Under the pieces are notes generated by a model, which did no database searches, was not told the origin of the DNA, and saw only the letters and a program-made list of their open reading frames with translations. Shown here piece after piece: positions 1-9,684 of a DNA stretch of 64,000 nt (within the stretch, counting starts at the first letter, position 1; every line of letters begins with the position of its first letter). The DNA comes from an uncultured Aquimarina sp. GTDB lineage: Bacteria; Bacteroidota; Bacteroidia; Flavobacteriales; Flavobacteriaceae. The stretch lies in the NCBI RefSeq assembly GCF_947495315.1, contig NZ_CANLYD010000015.1, positions 114,163 to 178,162 of the forward strand, read 5' to 3'. A program made the translations under genes and the position numbers.

Positions 1-778
1 CTAGTATCAGCGGCCCTCTTTCACTTTGTAACATATCCACTCCTGCTACTCCTAATTTTAGAGACTTTGCAGCCTTTATCGCTGCATTTTCCTCCTCCTC
101 AGATAACTCAATAATCTGCGCACTACCTCCTCTATGTAAATTCGACCGAAACTCACCTTCTTTACCCTGTCTTTTCATAGCTCCAACAACCTGACCGTCC
201 ACAACCAACGCCCTAATATCAGCCCCCTTGGCTTCTTTTACATATTCCTGAACAATTACTCTGGCCTGTAATCCGTTAAAAGCCTCTAACACAGATTCTG
301 CAGCAGTCTTTGTCTCGGCTAAAACAACACCTAATCCTTGTGTCCCTTCTAGTAATTTTATGATAAGTGGAGCTCCATCAACATGTGAAATCACTTCAGA
401 AACATCCTTTGAATAATTAGTAAATACTGTTTTTGGCAATCCTAATCCTGCTTTAGATAAAATCTGGAGGCTTCTTAACTTATCTCTAGAATTTACAAGT
501 GCCTGAGATTGTATAGTAGTAAAAACATTCATCATCTCAAACTGTCTTACCACCGCTGTTCCATAAAATGTAATCGAGGATCCAATTCTGGGAATTACAG
601 CATCCACATGATCAAGTTTTTTCCCTTTGTAGTAAATTTCTGGTTTTTTCTTTTCAATAATAATATCGCAGTTTAATGGATCTATTACTTGCACATTATG
701 GTTACGTTTTACTGCTGCTTGTACTAATGCGTTTGTAGAATATAAACTCGCGCTGCGAGATAGTATTTTTATGTTCAT
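1..778 (-). CDS. rimK: RimK-type ATP-grasp glutamate ligase, 3' end cut by window edge
   Basis: The frame begins with ATG (MNIKILSRSASLYSTN) and runs off the left edge after about 259 codons; the family is usually near 300 residues, so only the C-terminal tail is missing. The ATP-grasp core is clear: KLLEGTQGLGVVLAE near residue 141 (phosphate-binding loop), ADIRALVVDGQVVGAMKR near 186 and the RSNLHRGGS loop near 211. RimK adds glutamate residues to the C terminus of ribosomal protein S6 or related acceptors in the cytosol; the acceptor here cannot be read from sequence. Its ATG overlaps the TAA of the upstream protease-like gene by one base (TAATG), so the two are translationally coupled. 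Confidence 0.9.
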   Translation of the reverse strand, partial: MNIKILSRSASLYSTNALVQAAVKRNHNVQVIDPLNCDIIIEKKKPEIYYKGKKLDHVDAVIPRIGSSITFYGTAVVRQFEMMNVFTTIQSQALVNSRDKLRSLQILSKAGLGLPKTVFTNYSKDVSEVISHVDGAPLIIKLLEGTQGLGVVLAETKTAAESVLEAFNGLQARVIVQEYVKEAKGADIRALVVDGQVVGAMKRQGKEGEFRSNLHRGGSAQIIELSEEEENAAIKAAKSLKLGVAGVDMLQSERGPLIL

Positions 779-1257
779 TAGGATTTCAAATTATACGACT
801 GATCTTCTAGCTGAGGGTCTACCAAAAATTTTCCGCTTAGAAACTTACGACCAATCAATACAGGAAAACGCATATCATCACGAGAAGATAATGTGAGTGT
901 TATAGGGTGAGTTTGATTAAATAAAGTAATTGTAGTTCTAATAGCATATCTAACTTCTACTTTACCATTGCTACTTTTAACCGCGGTAATATCATAGTTT
1001 TTAAAAGTAAACTTTTTACCATTATATTCAAGATGAGTGGGGTCAAGAAATCGACATTCCAAAATCTGACCTACCTCTTTTATTTCTTTACAATGTATTG
1101 AAGAAGTATATGCTCCCGTATCTACTTTTGCATCAATACCCTGTAAATCCAAAAGCGGGAAATCCACCTTGTCTGTTCTACCAATTATTTTTTTTTGATC
1201 TTTCAAAAAAATATCTTTAAAAATATAACTACTAAAGTAATAAAAAACCAGATGCAT
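778..1257 (-). CDS. RimK-associated retropepsin-like protein (ATP-dependent zinc protease family, DUF785)
   Basis: The product carries the signature KVDTGAYTSSIHC (DTGA, like retroviral aspartyl proteases) and MRFPVLIGRKFL near the C terminus, which define the family often annotated as ATP-dependent zinc protease or RimB-like. The name is historical; the DTG motif suggests an aspartyl-protease fold. Members sit next to rimK and may counteract or assist its glutamylation. The longest frame begins MHLVFYYFSSYIF, which is atypical: family members usually begin just before KKIIGRTDKVDFP. A TTG at 1206 would give a start closer to that, so the first ~17 residues are doubtful. One-base overlap with rimK. 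Confidence 0.82.
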   Translation of the reverse strand: MHLVFYYFSSYIFKDIFLKDQKKIIGRTDKVDFPLLDLQGIDAKVDTGAYTSSIHCKEIKEVGQILECRFLDPTHLEYNGKKFTFKNYDITAVKSSNGKVEVRYAIRTTITLFNQTHPITLTLSSRDDMRFPVLIGRKFLSGKFLVDPQLEDQSYNLKS

Positions 1258-1367
1258 TCTATACTATAATACTTTTTAATAGTTAAATTCATTTTCTGTT
1301 TTTAACATAATATTCATGTCAAGTGTATTTAATAATTCCCGTAAAGCACTAAATTTACACTTAGATT

Positions 1368-3167
1368 ATGCAGAAACCCTCATTAGATATACAACTTAAA
1401 ATATTACCAACAGGTCCTGGAGTCTATCAGTATTATGATAAAGACGATAAGCTCCTTTATGTAGGTAAAGCCAAAAACCTTAAAAAAAGAGTTACTTCTT
1501 ATTTCACAAAAAGTCATGACAATTATAAAACCAAAGTACTGGTTAAAAAAATCAGTACTATAAAACATATTGTTGTAGAAACTGAAACAGATGCTTTACT
1601 GTTAGAAAATAATCTTATAAAGAAGCATCAGCCTCGTTTTAACGTAATGCTTAAGGATGATAAAACGTATCCTTGGATTTGTATAAAAAAAGAACGTTTC
1701 CCAAGGGTTTTTCCTACCCGTAATCTTATAAAAGATGGTTCAGAATATTTTGGACCTTATACCAATTTCAAAACGGTAAATACACTCCTGGATCTTATTA
1801 AGGGTTTATACCAATTAAGAACATGTAATTATGATTTATCACAACAAAAAATAGAAAGTAGAAAGTACAAGGTGTGTCTTGAGTATCATTTGGGTAATTG
1901 TAAAGGTGGATGTGAAGGGTATCAAGAAGAGGAAGAATACCGTCAAAACATAGAAGCAATTCGTCAAATAGTGAAAGGTAATTTTAAAGATTCTCTTAAT
2001 AGATTTCGAAAGCAAATGGCAGCTCATGCGGAAAAAATGGAGTTTGAGGATGCACAACGAATAAAAGAAAAAATTGAAGTTCTCGAGAAATACCAGGCTA
2101 AATCTACTGTTGTTAACCCTAAAATTAGTAATGTAGATGTTTTCTCAATAATTTCGGACGAATCTTATGGCTATGTAAATTTTCTTCAGCTTTCTTATGG
2201 CGCCATTATACGATCACATACCACAGAAATTAAAAAGAAACTAGAAGAAACAGATAAGGAATTATTAGAGCTAGCAATCATAGAATTACGACAACGATTC
2301 GGTTCAAGATCCAAAGAAATATTTGTTCCGATTAGGGTGGATGTTGGTGAAGACCTAAAAATTACAATTCCACAGCTAGGAGATAAAAAGAAAATCGTAG
2401 ACTTATCGTTACGAAATGCAAAGTACTTCCGTCAGGAACGATTTAAGCAAATTAAAATTATTGATCCTGATAGACATGTAAAGAGGTTAATGGCTCAGAT
2501 GAAAAAAGACCTAAGGTTACCAGAAGAACCAATACATATAGAGTGTTTTGACAACTCTAACATACAAGGTACGAATCCAGTAGCAGCTTGCGTGGTCTTT
2601 AAAAATGGTAAACCAAGTAAAAAAGAATATAGAAAATTCAACATTAAAACTGTAGAAGGGGCAAACGATTTTGCTTCTATGGAAGAAGTTGTATACCGCA
2701 GATATAAACGATTATTAGATGAAGAACAACCATTACCTCAATTGGTAATTGTAGATGGAGGAAAAGGTCAGCTTTCTTCTGGATTAAAAGCTTTAGAAGA
2801 TCTAAATCTACGTGGAAAAATAACTATAATAGGAATTGCTAAAAGACTGGAGGAAATCTACTATCCTGGAGATTCAATACCCTTATATTTAGATAAAAAA
2901 TCAGAATCACTAAAAATAATACAGCATCTTAGAAACGAAGCACATCGTTTTGGTATTACCTTTCATAGACAAAAAAGAAGTAAGGCCGCACTAGACACAG
3001 AACTGGATACAATTCCTGGAATAGGTGAAAAAACAGTAGTAGAATTATTGAAACATTTTAGGTCTGTAAAAAGAATTAGTGAAGCAACCAAAAAGGAACT
3101 TACTGAAGTAGTTGGAGATTCGCGCGCAACCAAAGTGTATAATTACTATCTTTCTAAAAAAGAATAA
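1368..3167 (+). CDS. uvrC: UvrABC system protein C
   Basis: Nucleotide excision repair endonuclease that makes the 3' and 5' incisions around UvrB-bound damage. Domains in order: GIY-YIG nuclease (GVYQYYDKDDKLLYVGKAKN, residues ~18-37), the UVR UvrB-binding helix pair (MEFEDAQRIKEKIEVLEKY, ~225), the RNase H-like second nuclease (IECFDNSNIQGTNPVAACVV and LVIVDGGKGQL, ~395-470) and a C-terminal helix-hairpin-helix (IPGIGEKTVVELLKHF, ~550). At 599 residues it is full length. It lies divergent from the rimK pair with a 110-bp spacer, and its stop is only 7 bp before the next gene, suggesting co-transcription with the patatin gene. Confidence 0.97.
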   Translation: MQKPSLDIQLKILPTGPGVYQYYDKDDKLLYVGKAKNLKKRVTSYFTKSHDNYKTKVLVKKISTIKHIVVETETDALLLENNLIKKHQPRFNVMLKDDKTYPWICIKKERFPRVFPTRNLIKDGSEYFGPYTNFKTVNTLLDLIKGLYQLRTCNYDLSQQKIESRKYKVCLEYHLGNCKGGCEGYQEEEEYRQNIEAIRQIVKGNFKDSLNRFRKQMAAHAEKMEFEDAQRIKEKIEVLEKYQAKSTVVNPKISNVDVFSIISDESYGYVNFLQLSYGAIIRSHTTEIKKKLEETDKELLELAIIELRQRFGSRSKEIFVPIRVDVGEDLKITIPQLGDKKKIVDLSLRNAKYFRQERFKQIKIIDPDRHVKRLMAQMKKDLRLPEEPIHIECFDNSNIQGTNPVAACVVFKNGKPSKKEYRKFNIKTVEGANDFASMEEVVYRRYKRLLDEEQPLPQLVIVDGGKGQLSSGLKALEDLNLRGKITIIGIAKRLEEIYYPGDSIPLYLDKKSESLKIIQHLRNEAHRFGITFHRQKRSKAALDTELDTIPGIGEKTVVELLKHFRSVKRISEATKKELTEVVGDSRATKVYNYYLSKKE

Positions 3168-3174
3168 ATTTCTT

Positions 3175-5460
3175 ATGCAATCTACCTCAAATAAAGTTCT
3201 ATATATACTGTTAATAGTGGTAGTATTTTTTGCATCCAAAACCGTATTCTCTCAAGATAAAGATATCCTTGAAATTCATGATAACCCAGAAGATCAAGAT
3301 GTGAAAGTTGGGCTGGTTTTAAGTGGTGGTGGAGCCAAAGGGTTGGCACATATTGGTGCTCTAAAAATTATTGAAGAAGCTGGAATTAGAATAGACTACA
3401 TAGGCGGAACAAGTATGGGAGCAATTATTGGTTCACTGTATGCATCAGGATATACTGCTAAAGAGCTAGATTCTATTTTTAGAGCTGTAGATTTTAATGT
3501 ACTCATACAGGATGATTTACCAAGAAAAGCTAAAACTTTTTATGAACGTGAAGACTCTGAAAAATATGCGCTTACACTTCCTTTTGATGATTTCAAAATA
3601 GGGCTTCCACAAGGGTTATCAAAAGGACAGAATTTTTTTAACGAATTTGCACGATTAACCTCTCACGTTCACGAAGTTAATGATTTTAGCAAGCTTCCTA
3701 TTCCTTTCTTCTGCATGTCTACCAATATAGCTACTGGAGAACAAATTCTGTTAGATAAAGGATATTTACCTGAAGCTGTCTCTGCAAGTGGCGCATTGCC
3801 TTCTATTTTTAGTCCAATCGAATTAGATGGTATTCTAATGACGGATGGAGGTGTTGCTAACAATTATCCAATAGAGGAAATCCGTAAAAAAGGAGCAGAA
3901 ATCGTAATCGGAATTGATGTGCAAGACAGTTTGATGCCAAGAGATCAATTAAATTCTGTAACCAACATCATGTTACAAATAAGTAATTTCAGGACGATTA
4001 AAGCTATGAAAACTAAAATGCCTGAAACTGATGTTTATATAAAACCATCTATTTCGGAATTTTCATTAATATCTTTTGATCAGGTCGATAAAATTATTGC
4101 CAATGGAGAAAAAGCGGCATTCGCTAATTATGAAAAATTAAGAGCAATAAAAAGACGCCAAAAAATCTCAGAATCATCTGTTAAAATTCCTAAAGACTCT
4201 GATACACTTCTTATCAATAGCTTAGTTATTTCTGGAAATCAGAGGTATACAAGATCCTATATCAAGGGAAAATTAAAATTAAAATTAAAAAACCCAAAAA
4301 CCACCACCTATAAAAAGCTATATGAAGGAATTAATAACCTATCTGCTACTGGTAATTTTGATAGGGTAAGTCATCGATTAATAGATAAAGAATCTGGAAA
4401 AGAGCTGGTTCTTAACGTTAAAGAATCAGAAAATACTATGTTATTGCGCTTAGCACTTCATTATGATGATTTATACAAAACCGCTGCATTGGTAAATTTT
4501 ACCAAAAAAAGTTTACTCTTCAATAACGATGTGCTTTCATTCGATGTAGCATTAGGAGACAATATCAGATATAATTTAGACTATTATATAGACAAAGGTT
4601 TTTACTGGAGTATTGGTTTAAAAAATAGTCTCAATCGTTTCAATAGAAATGTGGAATATGACCTGGTGAGAGAAGATTTTAGTTTACCTGATATAGAAGT
4701 CAATAAGATTAATCTGGATTATTTAGATTTTAAAACTCAGTTCTATTTAGAAACCCTATTGAATCAGACTTTTTCTCTTGGTCTTGGAGCAGAATACAGA
4801 AGATTCCGGCTTATTTCTGAAACTATTGGAGAAGATGAAGATCAATTACCTAGAGTTGTTTTTGATAATAGTAATTACTGGAGTGCTTTTTCTTATTTAA
4901 AATTTGACAGCTACAATAATAAGTATTTTCCATCTTCAGGGTTTTTCTTTGATGGAAATGTTAATTATTATTTATTTGACGATAACCCAAACAGTGAAAA
5001 CAGCAATTTTGTTATTGCAAAGGCTGATTTTGGATACGCTTTTAAGGTTTTTGATAAAACTTCAGTTAATCTAGGGGTAAGTGCCGGTAACAGATGGGAG
5101 GAACAGAATGTAAGAAGTCTTAATTTTTTTGTTGGTGGTTTTGGTGCAAAAATGATCAATAACAACATCCCCTTTTACGGCTACGATTTTTTAAGTATTG
5201 TAGGAGATAGTTTTACAAAAGCAGCTATTACTTTAGATTATGAAATATTTCCAAAAAATCATATCAATCTAGCGGCTAACTATGCCAATGTCGGCAATAG
5301 ATTATTTGAAAATGGTGGATGGCTGGAATCTCCAGAATATTCTGGATATGCTCTGGGATATGGCTTAGAAACCTTTGCCGGACCGATACAAGTAAAATAT
5401 TCATATTCCCCAGAACAAAAGGAAGGAGAATGGTTTTTTAGCGTTGGTTTTTGGTTTTAA
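3175..5460 (+). CDS. Outer-membrane patatin-like phospholipase with C-terminal beta-barrel
   Basis: I take the ATG at 3175, which gives a signal peptide (MQSTSNKVLYILLIVVVFFA) and ~761 residues; the longer frame would overlap uvrC. The patatin domain has the oxyanion loop SGGGAKGLAHIGALK (~56), the nucleophile elbow GTSMG (~87) and the catalytic Asp in TDGGVANNYP (~223). After residue ~350 come a POTRA-like segment (NSLVISGNQRYTRSYIKGKL) and a barrel ending in aromatic FSVGFWF, as in the BamA/TpsB superfamily. This layout matches PlpD-like, type Vd autotransporter proteins. It probably hydrolyses phospholipid or acyl esters at the outer membrane. Substrate and release from the barrel are unknown. 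Confidence 0.9.
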   Translation: MQSTSNKVLYILLIVVVFFASKTVFSQDKDILEIHDNPEDQDVKVGLVLSGGGAKGLAHIGALKIIEEAGIRIDYIGGTSMGAIIGSLYASGYTAKELDSIFRAVDFNVLIQDDLPRKAKTFYEREDSEKYALTLPFDDFKIGLPQGLSKGQNFFNEFARLTSHVHEVNDFSKLPIPFFCMSTNIATGEQILLDKGYLPEAVSASGALPSIFSPIELDGILMTDGGVANNYPIEEIRKKGAEIVIGIDVQDSLMPRDQLNSVTNIMLQISNFRTIKAMKTKMPETDVYIKPSISEFSLISFDQVDKIIANGEKAAFANYEKLRAIKRRQKISESSVKIPKDSDTLLINSLVISGNQRYTRSYIKGKLKLKLKNPKTTTYKKLYEGINNLSATGNFDRVSHRLIDKESGKELVLNVKESENTMLLRLALHYDDLYKTAALVNFTKKSLLFNNDVLSFDVALGDNIRYNLDYYIDKGFYWSIGLKNSLNRFNRNVEYDLVREDFSLPDIEVNKINLDYLDFKTQFYLETLLNQTFSLGLGAEYRRFRLISETIGEDEDQLPRVVFDNSNYWSAFSYLKFDSYNNKYFPSSGFFFDGNVNYYLFDDNPNSENSNFVIAKADFGYAFKVFDKTSVNLGVSAGNRWEEQNVRSLNFFVGGFGAKMINNNIPFYGYDFLSIVGDSFTKAAITLDYEIFPKNHINLAANYANVGNRLFENGGWLESPEYSGYALGYGLETFAGPIQVKYSYSPEQKEGEWFFSVGFWF

Positions 5461-5547
5461 AAAGTTTTACTATCAAAAAGATCGAAATATTTCCGATATT
5501 TGTATTATTATGAGCTTGTATTGGCAGGATTTATTATTGCTACTACA

Positions 5548-5580
5548 CTACCTTATCAAGCGAAATCCGGAATAAGGTAG
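5548..5580 (+). other. Hairpin in the hmgA leader
   Basis: CTACCTTAT (5548-5556) and ATAAGGTAG (5572-5580) form a perfect 9-bp inverted repeat with a 15-nt loop, 63 bp before the hmgA start. No T-run follows, so it is not an obvious intrinsic terminator of the upstream gene; an operator or leader RNA element is possible. Confidence 0.4.
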
Positions 5581-5643
5581 GGGTTTACTATTGCATTACT
5601 TTTTTTCAAACCTAAATAGTTAACACCATAATCTTTTAAAATC

Positions 5644-6801
<1,158 letters not shown>

Positions 6802-6868
6802 TCGATAAGAAAATATGATAATGAGAAAATGAGAAGGCTCTTGATCTTGGTTCTAAAAAACTAATGAT

Positions 6869-7237
6869 ATGACTTTTAATGAAAAATATAAAGACAATGT
6901 AATTCTTATAAAAAGCTTTGAGTTTGCAATTAAAATTGTAGAATATTCTGAAGAATTGGAGTCTTTTAGGAAATATGTTCTGGCGAATCAATTACTTAAA
7001 TCAGGAACTTCTATTGGTGCGAATATTAAAGAAGCGCAAAATGCTGAAAGTAAAAAAGACTTTATTCATAAAATGAAGATTGCTATAAAAGAAGCCGATG
7101 AAACAGAATATTGGTTGTTTATATGTGATGCCATAAAGAATTATCCTGAATGCAAATCGTTGCTGTTTGAATTAGAGTCAATTATAAAAATTTTAAATAA
7201 AATTATAAGTTCTTCTGTTAAATCATTAAATAAATAG
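6869..7237 (+). CDS. Four-helix-bundle protein (23S rRNA intervening-sequence family)
   Basis: A 122-residue, mostly helical protein with the family hallmarks ANQLLKSGTSIGANIKEAQN and KMKIAIKEADETEYWLFIC. The family (IVS/S23, related to Avd of diversity-generating retroelements) was first found in insertions within 23S rRNA genes but is common as stand-alone genes in Bacteroidota, with no settled function; the fold binds nucleic acid in Avd. It sits in the hmgA-hpd interval, 67 bp after hmgA and 142 bp before hpd, same strand, and is very AT-rich. No reverse transcriptase or variable repeat is nearby, so a retroelement role is unsupported here. It may be a passenger insertion. Confidence 0.88.
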   Translation: MTFNEKYKDNVILIKSFEFAIKIVEYSEELESFRKYVLANQLLKSGTSIGANIKEAQNAESKKDFIHKMKIAIKEADETEYWLFICDAIKNYPECKSLLFELESIIKILNKIISSSVKSLNK

Positions 7238-7297
7238 AGAAATGTTAAATTTTAGGATAGATATAACTCCCCATCTTAGAGCTATGTGGTAGGTATG

Positions 7298-7329
7298 TTT
7301 ATTTCAGAAAATCATTTTTTTGAAATAAA
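7298..7329 (+). other. AT-rich inverted repeat upstream of hpd
   Basis: TTTATTTCA (7298-7306) and TGAAATAAA (7321-7329) are perfect 9-bp inverted arms around a 14-nt loop, 50 bp before the hpd ATG. The loop rather than the 3' flank holds the T-run, so termination is unlikely on this strand. It could be an operator or the edge of the small inserted gene upstream. Confidence 0.3.
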
Positions 7330-7379
7330 TAAATCCATCATCTAATCTTCACATTTACTAATTATCAAATTATACTATT

Positions 7380-8519
7380 ATGTCAACAAATATAACACCT
7401 CAAGATTTAGAAAAAACAGTTCCACAGGCTGAAGATTTCTTACCACTTTTAGGAACCGATTATGTAGAATTATATGTAGGCAATGCCAAACAAGCAGCAT
7501 ACTATTACCAAACTGCTTGGGGCTTTCAACCCATTGCATATGCGGGATTAGAAACTGGACTCAAAGACCGTGTTTCTTATGTGTTAAGACAGGACAAAAT
7601 AACTTTAGTTCTTACTTCCCCTTTGCAACCGGATGGACATATCAACAAACATATTAATGCACACGGTGATGGTGTAAAAGTTGTTGCGCTATGGGTAGAT
7701 GATGCAACAAAAAGTTATGAGGAAACGATCAAGCGTGGTGCAGAATCTTATATGGAACCTACCACAAAAGAAGATAAAGATGGCAAAGTAGTTTTCTCTG
7801 GGATACATACCTACGGAGAAACGGTTCATATCTTTGTAGAAAGAAAGAATTATAACGGAGTTTTTTTACCTGGCTACATGCCCTGGAATAAGCCCTACAA
7901 AACAGAATCCACAGGACTGAAATACATAGACCATATGGTAGGAAATGTAGGTTGGAATGAAATGAATAAATGGTGTGAGTTTTATGCTAAGGTTATGGGG
8001 TTTGCTCAACTGGTATCTTTTGATGACAAAGATATTTCTACAGAATATACCGCATTAATGAGTAAGGTAATGAGTAATGGTAATGGTAGAATAAAATTTC
8101 CTATAAATGAGCCGGCTGAAGGAAGAAAAAAATCTCAGATCGAGGAATACATTGATTTTTATAATGGTGCTGGTGTACAACATATGGCATTATCTACTGA
8201 TAATATCATAGAAACGGTTACAGCACTTCAGAATCGTGGAGTAGAATTCCTAACGGTACCTGCAAGTTATTATGAAACCGTTCTGGATAGAGTTGGAGAA
8301 ATTGATGAAGATCTTGAACCATTAAAGGAGCTTGGAATTCTTATTGATCGTGATGATGAAGGTTATCTTTTACAGATTTTTACCAAACCTATTTTAGACC
8401 GTCCAACCATGTTTTTCGAAATAATACAAAGAAAAGGCGCGCAATCTTTTGGGAAAGGTAATTTTAAAGCACTTTTTGAGGCGATAGAAAGAGAACAAGA
8501 ACAAAGAGGAACTCTATAA
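7380..8519 (+). CDS. hpd: 4-hydroxyphenylpyruvate dioxygenase
   Basis: Converts 4-hydroxyphenylpyruvate to homogentisate with Fe(II) and O2. The 379-residue product has two vicinal-oxygen-chelate halves. In the catalytic C-terminal half the iron triad is visible: His in LKYIDHMVGNV (~183), His in GVQHMALSTDN (~263) and Glu in TMFFEIIQRKG (~346). Product feeds hmgA located just upstream, so hmgA-IVS-hpd act as a tyrosine catabolic block. The start was chosen at the ATG giving MSTNITPQDLEKTVPQAEDF, which aligns with the usual short N-terminal extension. Downstream lies a 230-bp stretch and an intrinsic terminator, marking the transcription unit's end. Confidence 0.96.
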   Translation: MSTNITPQDLEKTVPQAEDFLPLLGTDYVELYVGNAKQAAYYYQTAWGFQPIAYAGLETGLKDRVSYVLRQDKITLVLTSPLQPDGHINKHINAHGDGVKVVALWVDDATKSYEETIKRGAESYMEPTTKEDKDGKVVFSGIHTYGETVHIFVERKNYNGVFLPGYMPWNKPYKTESTGLKYIDHMVGNVGWNEMNKWCEFYAKVMGFAQLVSFDDKDISTEYTALMSKVMSNGNGRIKFPINEPAEGRKKSQIEEYIDFYNGAGVQHMALSTDNIIETVTALQNRGVEFLTVPASYYETVLDRVGEIDEDLEPLKELGILIDRDDEGYLLQIFTKPILDRPTMFFEIIQRKGAQSFGKGNFKALFEAIEREQEQRGTL

Positions 8520-8749
8520 CACAAATGGCCTTGAAAAATTAAAGCAACATATGTTAATAAATTGAGATTATTGAAAAATTATTCGTTTCTGCCTAAATTT
8601 TTGTTAAATATGATAATAAAAAAACGTTTTCGTTTGATAATTATGCAAAAAAAGCGGATGTTTGTATTATAAGCGGAGTGGTTACTGCTTATACCAAAAA
8701 CAATAATTATTCTCATAATTTAAGTTTTTAGTTGGTTAATAAAAGTAAA
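8520..8749. other. Intergenic stretch after hpd, no gene seen
   Basis: AT-rich DNA between hpd and its terminator. A 20-codon basic reading frame at about 8609-8671 (rich in Lys, Arg and Phe) exists, but nothing supports translation. No repeat or promoter of the TAnnTTTG type was recognised on the plus strand. Confidence 0.5.
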
Positions 8750-8777
8750 AGAGAGCTGTGGTGGCTCTCTTTTTTTA
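8750..8777 (+). terminator. Intrinsic terminator after hpd
   Basis: AGAGAGC (8750-8756) pairs with GCTCTCT (8764-8770) around the loop TGTGGTG and is followed by a T-run at 8771-8777; flanking A and T tracts extend the stem. Confidence 0.8.
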
Positions 8778-8907
8778 TTACTTTTTTTAAAATTTAGTAA
8801 TACTGCCGACTTTTATCTGTTTATATTATATAGTATTTTTGGAATGGATATTGTAAATATTGCTAAAGACAGTATTTACATTAAACAAAGCAACACCCAA
8901 AACAGTT

Positions 8908-9684
8908 ATGAAAAGATATATTCTTTTATTGTTAATCTTTATTACAGCTACCTCTATTGCTCAAAACAGTCATAGCTCTTTTGATAGTGGAGAATGGTTT
9001 AAATTCAAAATTCGATATGGAATTTTTACAGCTAGTTTCGCCACCTTAGAGGTTAAGAATGAAACACTCAATGGAATGCCTGTGCATCATATTGTAGGTA
9101 CAGGAAAATCTTCAGGGGTTCTTAGCATGTTTTTTAAGGTAGAAGACTATTATGAATCATATGTAGATAAAAACGAAGTCAAACCTTATCGTTTTATTCG
9201 TAAGATTAATGAAGGAGGACACACTAAAGATATTGAGATTAATTTTGATCATGAAAACAAAAAAGCTTTAGTATTCAATAAAAAGTATAACAAAAAGGAA
9301 ACGTTTACTATCAAGGATAATATCCAGGATATGATGTCTTCATTTTATTATTTAAGAAACAATATTGATGTATCTTCGCTAAAAGAGGGGGATGAGCAAT
9401 TAGTTAACATGTTTTTTGACAATGAAAACTATCTATTTAAACTACGTTTTTTAGGAAGAGAAACGGTTAAAATGAACGGTAACAAAATACGTTGTTTAAA
9501 ATTTCGCCCGATAGTGCAAGCAGAAAGAGTATTTAAGGAAGAGGAAAGTTTGACGGTTTGGGTAAGTGATGATGATAATCGAATGCCGATTAGAATAAAA
9601 GCTGATATTCTTGTAGGATCTATTAATGCCGATTTAATAGCCTATAAAGGACTTAAACACCCTCTTAAAATTGTAATAGATTAA
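8908..9684 (+). CDS. DUF3108 domain-containing periplasmic protein
   Basis: Start placed at the ATG at 8908, giving the signal peptide MKRYILLLLIFITATSIAQ; a longer in-frame start 48 bp upstream would hide it. The ~258-residue product has the DUF3108 pattern: FKIRYGIFTASFATLEV, SGVLSMFFKVEDYYESYVD, and the end WVSDDDNRMPIRIKADILVG. The family is found in many Gram-negative bacteria, folds as an envelope beta-structure and has no firmly assigned function. Its TAA shares one base with the kynA ATG (TAATG), so it heads an operon with tryptophan dioxygenase, an M23 lipoprotein and pgi. Confidence 0.88.
   Translation: MKRYILLLLIFITATSIAQNSHSSFDSGEWFKFKIRYGIFTASFATLEVKNETLNGMPVHHIVGTGKSSGVLSMFFKVEDYYESYVDKNEVKPYRFIRKINEGGHTKDIEINFDHENKKALVFNKKYNKKETFTIKDNIQDMMSSFYYLRNNIDVSSLKEGDEQLVNMFFDNENYLFKLRFLGRETVKMNGNKIRCLKFRPIVQAERVFKEEESLTVWVSDDDNRMPIRIKADILVGSINADLIAYKGLKHPLKIVID

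Noticed and set aside
6869..7237. Diversity-generating retroelement accessory (Avd)
   Set aside because: No reverse transcriptase, template repeat or variable repeat nearby; only the shared four-helix fold remains.
8609..8671. Short basic reading frame of about 20 codons after hpd
   Set aside because: Very short, AT-driven composition and no promoter or conserved context; likely random.
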